A DNA stretch of 27,628 nucleotides from Trichomonas tenax (Eukaryota > Parabasalia > Trichomonadida > Trichomonadidae), in the NCBI GenBank assembly GCA_023091735.1, contig JALKBU010000695.1:1-27628 (forward strand), written 5' to 3'. The translations under genes and the position numbers were made by a program. The notes below the pieces were generated by a model. That model did no database searches. It was not told the origin of the DNA and saw nothing but the letters and a program-made list of their open reading frames with translations. Positions 8,702 to 18,390 of the stretch are shown here, one piece after another (the first letter of the stretch is position 1; each line of letters begins with the position of its first letter).

Positions 8702-9871
8702 ATGTCTTTAAGTTTCGAGAGCATTGACTCCAAAATTGACGTTCATCAGCTCATTGAGAACTATTCTCTCATAGAGGACCACAGCATCACTGATGCATGC
8801 AAAATGTTGAAATCCACAGAATTATCAATCGAAGAAGCGATTATCGTTCTTTCAGATTGCAAAAATAAATACAAATCTGCAGATTCATTCAAAATTTTCC
8901 AATACACGAATGTTTTGTTCGGCGAAGACTATGGAAAGATATTAGATCTTCTCGGACTCGTATGTAAAGTATTGAAGTCACCAATTATCAAATCTACGTA
9001 CTACACAATCGATAAATTAATAGGAATACTTAATTCAAGAGATGAAGAAATTGCACGCCTCAATAAACAAATTGATGAACTTAAGTTCAGTAATTCGAGA
9101 CAATTTGATGATATCATTTCTATGCGTCGGGCACTTGAATCCAAAAATGTGGAGAACAAGAAAAAGGACGACTTAACTGAAAATATATCCAAAAAATTAT
9201 CTGAAATGGAACTTTCAATTGCTCAGAAGGACGAAACAATTCAAAGCTTAAAGAGAACATTACAGAGTCAAAGCTCAGAAATCAAAATTAAAGAAGATAC
9301 AATCAAAAAGTTGTCTTCACAAGAGAATTTAACAAAACAAAGTTCACCGCAGCAGAGTCCAAAGAGCACAAAAGAAGGTGATCAAGAATTTGAAAAAGCT
9401 TACGCAATTCTTGAAAAAGGATCGAAAGAAAATAACGATGAAATACTTCGATCATTTGTCGATAAGAATTACCGCTACATGTATAACCATAACGGCGACA
9501 ATATGGTACTTCATGCCGCTTGGAATAACAATTTTCCATTAGTAAAGCGTTTAATCGAAGCTGGTGGTGATCCAAACAGTCCAAACAGAAGCAATCACAC
9601 TGTTCTTGCGCTATTTTGTGGCTATGGCAATTTAGAAGCAGTTAAATATTTAACATCGATTCCAACAGTGAATATCAATGTTCAAAATGTAGAAGGTGAT
9701 ACACCACTCCATTATGCGACATTCCACAGTGAGCTTGCTGTTATTAAATATCTTTGTTCACTTCCTGGAATCATTATCAACATGAAGGATAGATTCGGCA
9801 AAACACCGCTAAGCTGGGCTAAAACAGATGAAATCAAGCGCTTCTTGAGATCTTCTGGAGGTGTAATGTAA
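8702..9871 (+). CDS. Coiled-coil and ankyrin-repeat protein
   Basis: Predicted 389-residue soluble protein. Residues 1-100 are a helical N-terminal region of the kind that leads trichomonad ankyrin proteins. Residues about 102-217 are strongly charged with heptad-like spacing (EEIARLNKQIDELK, LSEMELSIAQKDETIQSLK) and should form a coiled coil. After a Ser/Gln/Pro linker, three to four ankyrin repeats follow (about 265-385), with MVLHAAWNNNFPLVKRLIEAGGDPN, HTVLALFCGYGNLEAVKYL and TPLHYATFHSELAVIKYL signatures. The frame extends upstream only from a TTG and would include the promoter motifs, so the ATG at 8702 is chosen. No catalytic or membrane segment is present. It is probably a scaffold or adaptor; its partners are unknown. 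Such proteins form a very large family in trichomonads. Confidence 0.88.
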   Translation: MSLSFESIDSKIDVHQLIENYSLIEDHSITDACKMLKSTELSIEEAIIVLSDCKNKYKSADSFKIFQYTNVLFGEDYGKILDLLGLVCKVLKSPIIKSTYYTIDKLIGILNSRDEEIARLNKQIDELKFSNSRQFDDIISMRRALESKNVENKKKDDLTENISKKLSEMELSIAQKDETIQSLKRTLQSQSSEIKIKEDTIKKLSSQENLTKQSSPQQSPKSTKEGDQEFEKAYAILEKGSKENNDEILRSFVDKNYRYMYNHNGDNMVLHAAWNNNFPLVKRLIEAGGDPNSPNRSNHTVLALFCGYGNLEAVKYLTSIPTVNINVQNVEGDTPLHYATFHSELAVIKYLCSLPGIIINMKDRFGKTPLSWAKTDEIKRFLRSSGGVM

Positions 9872-11155
9872 TGTTTTTAGTATTTTGACATGTATATTAT
9901 TTTTGGCAAGTAAATCATGATTTTTGACATATAAATTTCATTTTTCAATTTGCTTTTTTCTCTTCATTGTTAATATATTCAGACATTTTCTTCATAATAA
10001 ATGGAATAGAATCATGACAAGCAAAGACTTCATTTAATCATTTTCGACACAATTGATTAAATTAACGAAATTTAAAACTAAAATCGATTAATTTAAATGA
10101 AAATCAATCAACAAAATCCATGCGAGAATAACACAGCGGAAAGTAAATAACTCAAGCTCTCAGTATGAAGAATTTCAACTGATGGACAAACGACTTCTTT
10201 GTATTACTTAATGATTGATCAGTGATTCTTATGGGAACAGTGCTGTTCTCGAAGTACTCGGACCATATATCTTCGTGGAGTCTTAAATTCATTATTAAGA
10301 CGAGTTTAGACATCTCTTTTTTTTTTTAAAAAAAAATAATTTTTTCAAAAAGTGCAACATAAATTCTCTCAAAATTTTTGTTTTGTGTCATTACAGCATC
10401 ATATTTTATTTCCTTAACCGTTTGATTCTCAAAATTATCAAATTATATAAAACTATGATATTTTGATTCAACATCATGTTTGAAGTCTATTTATCATGAA
10501 ATTTTGGATTGTTGGATGAGAAAATTACCGTAAAAAATTCTTCTTGATATTTGCAATCTCCTTTCAGTGTATATCATTTTGACTGTTAAAGATTTTGGGT
10601 CACTCAGAAAACATTTAATGAAGAAAAATAACGATAATGTGGTTTTTAATAGACGCGCTATGTGTGGCTTTTTTTGTTCCAACTCAATCTTTTAAATTTC
10701 TTTGCTGTCATTCGTTTGAAAAAAATAGAGGCTAGAAACTTAATGGTAGCTTATTTGATTACCGTTCATAGAACTCACATAGCTGTGACAGATGAAACTT
10801 GGCAAATCACTTTCAAAGCAAAAAAAAAAGAATTGAACATGGCAAAAATTTTTTTATCCTCTTTCAGCAAATTAATCTGAATTACTGTTTACTCAGGAAC
10901 AGCTATGTATAGAAATAGATTCGACAAAAATGTGAGGATCACCTTTATAAGTTCAAATGACATTTTTCGGAAATATTTTACCATCACTTTGATATGAGGT
11001 AAAGAACTTTATCATCTCTATAATTTTGGTATTACACCAATCAGTCATATTTTGATCACTATGATACAATACCATTCTTTCATATTTGATTATCACAATA
11101 ACATTCGCATTTAGTCAACTCTGTGAAATTACTTCGATTAGTCAATACATAGAAT

Positions 11156-11202
11156 TAATTTCATGTTGATCTTCATTGTGTCAATGGATCAATATGAAAT
11201 TA
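11156..11202. repeat. Inverted repeat, 16 bp arms
   Basis: TAATTTCATGTTGATC (11156-11171) pairs with GATCAATATGAAATTA (11187-11202), with one mismatch and a 15-base loop. No T-run follows and no gene adjoins. It may be a remnant of a small foldback element or a transcribed stem-loop. Confidence 0.6.
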
Positions 11203-11292
11203 AATGATATCAAATCAATCACTCATATTTGATAATCTTTCATATTTGACCATCATCCTGTTTTGAGTTCCGAAGAGCCATCAACTGCAAGC

Positions 11293-11332
11293 AAATATTG
11301 CAGTCAATCAATACCGTCTAACTGCAATATTT
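11293..11332. repeat. Inverted repeat, perfect 12 bp arms
   Basis: AAATATTGCAGT (11293-11304) pairs perfectly with ACTGCAATATTT (11321-11332) around a 16-base loop. Partial outer pairing of AGCAAA with TTTGCT near 11340 extends the fold. No function can be assigned. Confidence 0.6.
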
Positions 11333-14252
11333 CTCATTTGCTTCATACTCAGTATAATGTGGAATGATATTACAATTAAATTGTTTGGGAAATAAAGGTT
11401 CATGACTTTAAAAAACCGCAGAGAAAAGCGAATTTTTCATAAGTTTGGTATATGTCATTTATTAGAGGGTGTCAATCCCCTTTCTCAGAAAATTAATTCA
11501 AATCATCGATAAATGTCATCAAATCTTGTAACATCCATTCAAAACATCGATAACTAAAGTATCGTTATGCAGCTTAATTTTAAAGATCAATGGGCAAATT
11601 CAACAAAAAGCATGATGAAGAGCAAATAAAATCGACAAAATGAGAGCCAGAAAAACAGGTTTAGTCACTGCATTTTTATCAGCATAAATATGTTAATGCC
11701 AAAGAATAGGGCAAAAATGGCGGTCGACCAATTTTGCCATTTAATCGGTTTTAACAGTCAAATTTATTTCAAATTTTGGCAAAGTGTCAATTTGCCAGCA
11801 TCATATTTTATATCAGATCCATAGCCTCTCTAAGGGATACCAAAGTGATACTCTTTTTCTGGTAAATCAGATTACAACCATTCTTTTGAATCATTCAATA
11901 TAAAAGACATTCCAATATATGTTTCTGCTCCTTTATATCGAATGAGTCAATCATCATATGAGTGAATTGAGTGTTGACTCAAATTAAATAGTTTCTTTTT
12001 GGGGTTTAGGACTTAAACATGATTCAAAAAATCCATTAATAACGATGAATGCGTCAGTTAAATTATTTGAAGTTGATTTAAATGTTTGAGATATTTTCAG
12101 AGTTTTCCATAAATGAATTGCAATTGAATCCAAAACTTCATTCATGAATTCTATCTAAAGCAATGAATAGTTTGTGTGAAGATCATTCAAGAAATTCATT
12201 AATTAGAGGAGATATTCAATGGTTTTCTCTAATTATTATGTTTTGACGTCAGGTGGAGTCAAAAACTGTTGACATCTGTCATAAGCGCCATTCCCATTGT
12301 TAACTGAATAATGTTTTCTATACTTTGATGAAATAGAATGGTTACTCTAGTGTTAAAAAATACAATTTAAAATAATGATTGGTCACTTTTTTTAAAATAA
12401 TACTTCTAATTCAATGCCTTAAATGATGCTTTTCAAATTATAATTGTTTGACTGTCGAAGGTTATTATTCGTGAAAATAACAATGATTGATAAATAAGAT
12501 TGATATTCATAACTAAATGTTTTAAGGCTGTGTAACAATGATTTGGACTTTAATATGTACATATTTGTTGTCCTAGTAATGCACTATGAAAAACGGAGTA
12601 AAAAAAAAGAAATAACTATAATATTTATAATATAGTATTTATAATATTTAATTCCCTTACATACTTCATACATATAACATTTATCTAATTTTATTACAAT
12701 GTTATGAGTTTAGCAGTAATTTGTTATAGATTTAAAAGGATATTTAATAAATCTCATCTAAATACTGAAATTTCTGTTGCAAGAATGCATTCAATATGAT
12801 TGCATTTAAATTTGTCTCAATACATTTACATATTTTGTTTAAAATCATAATAAATAGGGCTTCGATATATTATATCTAAAATTCACATTGTAAAAAACGC
12901 TGTAATATGTGGTAATCAGATAGAAATTTGAAACAGGTAATATTGTTTTCTTTTGGAATTCTATATAAGACATTCATCAAAATCAATATTGACGTTCAAG
13001 ACATTTGTACATAAATTGTTATGGAAAACATCATCTGGAAATCAGAGAAACAATCACTCTTCATAACAAGACTCGATACTGATAAATATTACGGTCTGCA
13101 AACCAATGAGATAATATAATGAAAGGTTGAATCAGTAATGATCGATTTCACTCATCTCGTTAGTTTCATAAGCATATAATTAAAGAGACCATAATGGAAT
13201 AACGCCCTAAATAGCAATCTATATTCGAACTTGAAAACAATTATGCATCAATCATCGTTTTATCCAATGATTACCATTAGATTATCACTATAAAACACAT
13301 AGCGGAGCGATATACATCATTCACAAGTGTTAAATGAATAAATCCAAATCTGAAATAACAACAAAACGATGAAATCAAGATGCATCGAGTCTTTGTTTCC
13401 CTGTTTTCCCGGGGGTTTGTTTGGAGTGCAGATTTATTTTATTACATATCTGTTGGACAAATTCCTAAAAATTTATTCAAATCGATTATTGCGTGGAGAA
13501 ATCACATCGCAACAACAAATGAAGTCCAAAGATGTTTTTACAATGACAAAAAAATTCACATTAAAATTTTGAAATTTGGCAGGAAAAAATCAAAAATGTA
13601 TTTTGCCATTTTTTCATTCTGTTCACTATCTATACACATGGGAAAGCCCAAATAAATGATCAATTCGCATGGATAAATTTTAGCAAAAAAATACGTTAGC
13701 CGAAATCAAAAATCATGCAAAATGAAAATAGGGGCCTAATGAAGATAAAGATGAAATAAAAATGGAGAATATTGTGAAGATATCATTTTGCTTTCAAAAT
13801 CGCTTTTTGTTCTCTCAAAAATATTTTCTTAAAAAATTATATACATTATTTAATCCAAAAACTCAAAAATACAAAAAATTGAAAATTGATTTTAAAATCA
13901 TCAATTATGTTCAGCATCAGATATAGATCAGGATTTTAGCACTTTTTCGATGGGCTAAATGTTAATTCAAACCGTAAATTCTTAACAAAGAGTTATCGTT
14001 TTCATTGATTTTATAGTAAATTCCATTTTATTGATAATAATAAATATAATGGCCGAACATTTTTCAATGTGATCGATCAAACTCCTTTTGAAATGTTGAG
14101 TCACGTTTTTTCGTCCCAAAATCATAGCTCCAGAATAGCATGTAGATCAATGATATGAGGAAAAAGCACAGGCGAATTTGCTCTGAATTTGTGGCCAATT
14201 TCGTCTCAATAAATTCTGAATATTTTGACGAAAATCATTCATCGACTTTCGT

Positions 14253-14738
14253 ATGCAGAGTCATCGTTCTCTCCCTCCAATAACATCTCTCTTCCCAGGT
14301 ATCCAGGATACACCAATGATCATCAACATAATCAGCCCTCCTGTCCCCATTGTTGTCGTGAAGAAGAGCTCGTTGAAATCCAAATTCACAGCTGAAGAAG
14401 ACAAGAAGCTCATGGAGCTTGTAGCGAAGACAAAGACAAGGAACTGGAACGAGATCGCAGCCTCCCTTGGCTCAAGAAACGCTCGTCAGTGCCGTGAAAG
14501 ATGGAATAACTACTTAAACCCAACGTTGAGGAATGATCCTTGGACCGAAGATGAAGACAAGCTCTTACTCGATAAGCATGCCGAGTTTGGTACACATTGG
14601 AACAAGATTTCCAAGTGCTTCTCCAACAGATCTGACAATGCTGTTAGGAACAGATGGCAGCTCCTCATGAGGCACCTTGAGAAGAACGGGAACGTTTCCT
14701 CGTCTTCTTCAAATTCTTCACAGATGTCAGATGAATAA
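14253..14738 (+). CDS. R2R3 Myb-like DNA-binding protein
   Basis: Predicted 161-residue nuclear DNA-binding protein with two Myb repeats. R2 spans about residues 44-90, with Phe45 replacing the first tryptophan, then Trp65 and Trp84, and the signature NARQCRERWNNYLNP. R3 spans about 95-141, with Trp97, Trp116 and Trp135 and the signature NRSDNAVRNRW. The recognition-helix pattern is that of trichomonad Myb proteins that bind promoter elements. A Pro/Ile-rich 40-residue leader and a Ser-rich tail flank the repeats. A start at Met22 is also possible. TCATTCATC about 10 bases before the ATG is initiator-like. The gene is visibly richer in G and C, with more C/G third positions, than anything near it, suggesting strong expression or a different history. 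Family assignment is secure; the target is unknown. Confidence 0.93.
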   Translation: MQSHRSLPPITSLFPGIQDTPMIINIISPPVPIVVVKKSSLKSKFTAEEDKKLMELVAKTKTRNWNEIAASLGSRNARQCRERWNNYLNPTLRNDPWTEDEDKLLLDKHAEFGTHWNKISKCFSNRSDNAVRNRWQLLMRHLEKNGNVSSSSSNSSQMSDE

Positions 14739-15256
14739 GTTCTCAAAAGGTTCTTTTTTGTTGTTTTTGTTTGGTAAATTGCGAATATATTTCTTCTATA
14801 TACGGTCTTATTTTCGTACTCTATTAAATTGCCATTTCTTTTTTGTCGGTAATGTTCACTTTTTTATAGTAATGAGGAACAATCAAAACTTTCAAAATTC
14901 GGTACAATTTACATGACATTTTGCTATTTACACGTCAAAACGACAGGATTAAAATATCTTCAAAAATTCAACAACTTCTATGACTTTATCATATAATGAC
15001 CTTTTAATCATCTTGCTGAGAATCATTATTGTATTTTACTTCGTGTCACAAATTACTGAATCATTGTATTTGCTGAGATAAAGATTGTTTTAATCTAAAA
15101 GGTTAATTTTATTTGTCAAAAGAATGAATAAATTTGCCACAAATGACTTCAAATATGAATAATGTGAGAACCCTAAAAACTTTTTTTTTGAAAAAATATC
15201 CCTTAATAACCATAAGGTTAATACTTACATAAGTTTCTTTATGGCGTCTTATTTAA
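14739..15256. other. Intergenic, no gene seen
   Basis: Pyrimidine-rich just after the Myb stop (TTCTTTTTTGTTGTTTTTG), which may be its 3' end region, then plain AT-rich sequence. An ATG at 15241 opens a short frame that could be the original start of the broken gene that follows. Confidence 0.5.
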
Positions 15257-15753
15257 GGAATATCGCCATTTTTGCATATATCGAACGAAAGCTCTCTATG
15301 GAATGTGTACTTTCCAGATAGAAATCCTGCTCATGAACTAAGGATAAATAATTATGAATTTATATCCGGAAACTACTATATTTCTTTCTGCAATTTCCAA
15401 AGCATTTCCAATAGGACCATATATGCACAGTCAAATAATGAAATATATGTTTTGATCACTGATTGCAATTTCTTAAATATTTCTTTGTATTTAATGCAAA
15501 ATGGAAATACATTCTTGGATATCCAAGAGAGTTCTGTTATTATATTTTCGGGCAGAAATGGAAGTAGCCTATATGGAAAACATAATTTGCCGATTTTAAC
15601 TTTAATAACCAAAACAGAATTGGATATGTAGAAGACAGAGCTGTGTGTAACGCAGGAAACTATGATGTTGCAAATTGTAACATAAGGACTACAGCATATT
15701 CGAGATGTACAAATACAAATTTTTCGATAAATGAAGCATATTATATTTGCTGA
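15257..15753 (+). pseudogene. Broken beta-helix-like surface protein gene
   Basis: Positions 15257-15600 encode about 115 residues in one frame with short Asn-, Ser- and Ile-rich turns: FISGNYYISFCNFQSISN, ITDCNFLNISLYLMQNG, VIIFSGRNGSS. The spacing of C-N-F and N-x-S/T units resembles the right-handed beta-helix surface proteins (Pmp-like) of trichomonads. Near 15585-15600 the frame breaks. The same type of sequence (NRIGYVEDRAVCNAGNYDV, then SRCTNTNFSINEAYYIC) continues in another frame to a TGA at 15751-15753. No ATG starts the first frame; an ATG at 15241 lies in yet another frame. The fragment covers only a small part of such proteins, which are usually many hundreds of residues. It looks like a decayed remnant; the family call is tentative. 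Confidence 0.55.
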
Positions 15754-16044
15754 GTAGCTTGAAAAATGATGGCAATGTCTCGCTTTGCTATGCCGTCCTG
15801 TTTCATTATAAACATTAATTTTAACAGAGCTATGACCACTTCAAGTTAATTCATCAATGTACATCATGAAATGATTATAAGCAATTAGCAAATAGATATG
15901 TTAATGATATAACTATATTTCATCAGTAGTTATCTATATTGCTATAGTGTTATATTTGGATGAAATACATGAAATGTGTCTAAAAGTTGACAAAACACAA
16001 ATCCAGTAAAATTGAAAAAAAAGCAAATTTTAAATTATCAATTT

Positions 16045-16884
16045 TTATTCGGCATTTATTTTGAGTGCGTTCAAAACATCACGAATATCACCGGTAATAA
16101 TAAGAGATCTATTGGCAATTTCTTCAGGAACAAACATTTGATCCATGTTGATGCTGACATAGAATGCCTTTGGATTGTGGTAAACTTGGTTGAAGAAATT
16201 GTATTTAATGATTCCGGGTGTATTTCCTCCTGTTCCTAAATCTATATAAAGGACCTTCTTGTCGCTTACTTCATCGCAATAATGTGAATATTGTCTCTCG
16301 GCTCTGTGCCAACCTCGATCCTGAACAAATAAGTCATCACTTCGCAAATTTGTTGTTAATGGTGCTCCGCAGTGAGGACACTTAGGAAGAAGCTTAGAAT
16401 CAATGCAGAAATCCTTAACATTATTCATCATTGAAATAATCATATCTTTGTTATCATATGTAACCTGCTGGCATGGAACACTGCACTGGAACAGACCATA
16501 GTCGCCTTGCGTATAATATAAGCGCATTTTGTCAAATCCTGCCTTTTGGAAACAATGATCAACGTTAGTTGTTAAAACAAAGTAATTCTTGTCGTTAACA
16601 AGATTGAAAAGATCATTATAAACAGGATATGGAGGATCCATGTAACGATTGATATAAATATATTTTGACCAGTATGCCCAAAACTCTTCTAGTGTATCAT
16701 AATCGTAGAAACCGCCTGAGTACATGTCATCGAAGTGGTACTTCGCTGCGTAATCTTTAAAATATTTTTCAAATCTTGCACCATTGTAAACAAAACCAGC
16801 AGCTGTCGAAAGACCTGCACCAGCACCAATGAATACGTAATCGTGTTCATTAAGTAGCTGCTTCAGTAGACTAATTTCGCCCAT
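16045..16884 (-). CDS. Class M sirtuin (SirTM-type protein ADP-ribosyltransferase)
   Basis: Predicted 279-residue Sir2-fold enzyme. The NAD loop reads GAGAGLSTAAG (residues 20-30) instead of GAGIS. TTNVDH (105-110) supplies Asn107. In YTQGDYG (124-130) Gln126 stands where deacetylase sirtuins have the catalytic His. Arg181 follows in NLRSDD. The 19-residue Asn-Gln and 55-residue Gln-Arg spacings agree, as far as I recall, with the catalytic trio reported for the streptococcal enzyme. Cys134, Cys138, Cys169 and Cys172 form a zinc site. DMYSGGFY, GWHRAE and GTGGNTPGIIKY are further SirTM-like signatures. The family uses NAD to ADP-ribosylate proteins, in bacteria a lipoylated GcvH-like protein, rather than to deacetylate. 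The gene is divergent from a zinc-type macrodomain 265 bp away. An initiator-like TCATTTTTTC directly precedes the ATG. No targeting peptide is obvious. A bacterial origin by transfer is inferred. Confidence 0.92.
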   Translation of the reverse strand: MGEISLLKQLLNEHDYVFIGAGAGLSTAAGFVYNGARFEKYFKDYAAKYHFDDMYSGGFYDYDTLEEFWAYWSKYIYINRYMDPPYPVYNDLFNLVNDKNYFVLTTNVDHCFQKAGFDKMRLYYTQGDYGLFQCSVPCQQVTYDNKDMIISMMNNVKDFCIDSKLLPKCPHCGAPLTTNLRSDDLFVQDRGWHRAERQYSHYCDEVSDKKVLYIDLGTGGNTPGIIKYNFFNQVYHNPKAFYVSINMDQMFVPEEIANRSLIITGDIRDVLNALKINAE

Positions 16885-17149
16885 GAAAAAATGATTTTGA
16901 CAAAAATTTAGTCACCTTTAGTTATTTTGATTAAAAAGTGACAAAGAAGAATGTCACTAAAATATCAATTAAACAACTTATGGAAAATGTTTTCCCAATT
17001 TTGATTAAAAGTGACAAATTTATTCACAATTTTCTGCTAAATCAGAATTGTCAATAATATTTAACTTCTTTAGATCGTTCTATTGCTAAATTTAAAAGAA
17101 ATTTCGATCAACCCCTGATAAATTTTCACAAAAGTGACATACATCATTT
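16885..17149. promoter_or_regulatory. Divergent promoter region with five GTGAC motifs
   Basis: The 265 bp spacer holds GTCACCTTT (16911-16919), AAAAGTGAC (16934-16942), ATGTCACT (core 16953-16957), AAAAGTGAC (17007-17015) and AAAAGTGACAT (17130-17140). The core is palindrome-like and occurs in both orientations. The macrodomain ATG is preceded by TCATTT and the sirtuin ATG by TCATTTTTTC, both initiator-like. The arrangement suggests co-regulated divergent transcription. Confidence 0.6.
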
Positions 17150-17926
17150 ATGGATATTGATAATCTGAAGTCTTTAGTTATTGATTTACTGAAAGACTCG
17201 CGTCAGTATAATAGCTTCAATGTACCTTCCGATGCTGATGAGTTATTAGAAATATGGCGCAGCTTAGTCAACATTCGCAGTCCTCGTCCGATCGATAATC
17301 AAATATTGCAAAAAGAAGATACGCTATTGGATCAACTATTCTTGCAAAGGAATTTAGTCACAATAAGCGAATTAAAGGAAGTGATGAATGAAATTTATAT
17401 TTATAAAGGTGATATCACGAATCTTAAAGTTGAATCCATTGTAAATGCAGCAAATAGTCAAGCTCTTGGATGTTTTAGACCGCATCACCACTGCATTGAT
17501 AACGCAATTCACACATTTAGTGGAATGCGCTTGCGATTGAAATGCGATGAAATAATGCAAGGAGGGGAACTTGATGTTAGTGAATGCTTCGTGACACCAG
17601 GTTACCACTTACCTTGTGATTATGTTATTCATGCAGTTGGTCCATATGTTCCTGATTCAGTTACAAAAGAATATGAAGAATTGTTGAGGAATACATATCT
17701 TAATATTTTAGAATTATGCACGAAAAACAACATTTCAACTGTTGCTTTCTGCAGTATCAGCACAGGAGTATTTAACTTTCCTATTAAGCTTGCATCAAAG
17801 ATCGCTGTTCAGACGGTTTTAAATTACAAAAAGGAGCACAATTGCCATATTAAAGTTATCTTTAATCTCTTCAGTGATAACGATTTTAACGTTTATATGA
17901 AAGTTCTTAATAGCTTAAATAAATAA
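17150..17926 (+). CDS. Zinc-type macrodomain protein (ADP-ribosyl hydrolase partner of SirTM)
   Basis: Predicted 258-residue macrodomain protein. Residues 1-80 form the helical leader typical of SirTM-linked macrodomains (EIWRSLVNIRSPRPI). The macrodomain (about 82-258) shows GDIT (87-90), VNAANS (98-103), GCFRPHHHCIDNAIHTFSG (107-125), GYHLPCDYVIHAVGP (151-165) and FCSISTGVFNFP (200-211). Cys108, a nearby His and Cys115 fit the zinc ligands of the zinc-macrodomain class, whose bacterial members remove ADP-ribose placed by SirTM. Loop residues expected for ADP-ribose binding are present, so it should be active. The ATG at 17150 is the first in frame and lies ten bases after an AAAAGTGACAT motif. 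The stop is followed closely by ATAAA. Its divergent partner is the SirTM gene. No GcvH-like or lipoate-ligase gene is nearby. Confidence 0.92.
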   Translation: MDIDNLKSLVIDLLKDSRQYNSFNVPSDADELLEIWRSLVNIRSPRPIDNQILQKEDTLLDQLFLQRNLVTISELKEVMNEIYIYKGDITNLKVESIVNAANSQALGCFRPHHHCIDNAIHTFSGMRLRLKCDEIMQGGELDVSECFVTPGYHLPCDYVIHAVGPYVPDSVTKEYEELLRNTYLNILELCTKNNISTVAFCSISTGVFNFPIKLASKIAVQTVLNYKKEHNCHIKVIFNLFSDNDFNVYMKVLNSLNK

Positions 17927-18081
17927 ATGTTTCTTTTTATAACTTTACTAAATTATATTTGAACATCCCTATTTTTTGTTTTTCAATATATATTAAATTA
18001 TGCATATTATATTTATATTTAGGATAAAATACGTATTTACATATATAATATAAATGAATTAGAGGAGAATGGATAGGAAGC

Positions 18082-18225
18082 ATGCAATCAAAAAGAGAGA
18101 TGCAACAGATGTTAGAAGAATGCCTTTCGCGAATCGAGGATTTGACCGCTAATCTGGATTATCTTCTCTTCGTCTCTATTATCGCTGTTATCTTCCTCGT
18201 CGAGGATCTCCATCAGCAGTCATGA
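18082..18225 (+). CDS. Possible 47-residue single-span membrane protein
   Basis: An ATG at 18082 opens 47 codons: a charged helix (MQSKREMQQMLEECLSRIED), then a 17-residue hydrophobic run (YLLFVSIIAVIFLV), and a short acidic end. This is the shape of a tail-anchored protein. The hydrophobic codons are mostly C-ending (CTC, TTC, GTC, ATC), unlike the A/T-ending use around it, which supports this frame. However, 18061-18400 is GC-richer as a whole, other frames are also partly open (an ATG at 18069 gives 27 residues, and the reverse strand reads 69 residues over 18188-18397), and no initiator motif is seen. It could instead be part of an RNA or a decayed larger gene. I do not recognise a family. 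Confidence 0.3.
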   Translation: MQSKREMQQMLEECLSRIEDLTANLDYLLFVSIIAVIFLVEDLHQQS

Positions 18226-18390
18226 AGGGAGAGGTTGATCGAGTTAGAGTGTCTTTCAATTCCTCAATGTGTAAACGAACTTCTCCTGCTTGATCTCCGA
18301 GGCGGCATGTTGTAAAGTGAACTTGCAGCGACGACATCTGGTGTAGGGATGACATAGTCGCATGTTGTTCCATCATCTGATAACTTAAAC
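18226..18390. other. GC-richer stretch without clear gene
   Basis: The base composition stays well above the surrounding DNA, but every frame is interrupted. It may belong to the preceding small gene as a 3' region, or to an eroded reading frame on the minus strand. Confidence 0.4.

Larger units (their letters stand above)
9872..14252. other. Long gene-poor stretch
   Basis: About 4.4 kb of AT-rich DNA with dense stops and only short unconvincing ORFs, including one of 67-91 residues near 13369-13655 in two overlapping frames. It holds homopolymer T/A runs near 10316-10346 and the palindrome GAACAGTGCTGTTC near 10230. Two clear inverted repeats are listed separately. A lone GTCACTTTT lies at 12382-12390 without a gene beside it. 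Recurrent TCATATTTGAT words occur at about 11050-11250. CAGCATCATATTTTAT occurs twice (near 10394 and 11798). No tRNA, rRNA or transposase was recognised. Confidence 0.55.

Noticed and set aside
10394..11813. CAGCATCATATTTTAT occurring twice
   Set aside because: A 16-base match in very AT-rich DNA with unrelated flanks is too weak to call a repeat family.
13369..13655. Two overlapping ORFs of 67 and 91 residues
   Set aside because: Both frames cover the same bases, neither shows a family motif, and neither has a convincing promoter box. One could be a remnant, but I cannot support a call.
16012..16239. 75-residue plus-strand ORF over the sirtuin 3' end
   Set aside because: It is the complement of conserved sirtuin coding sequence.
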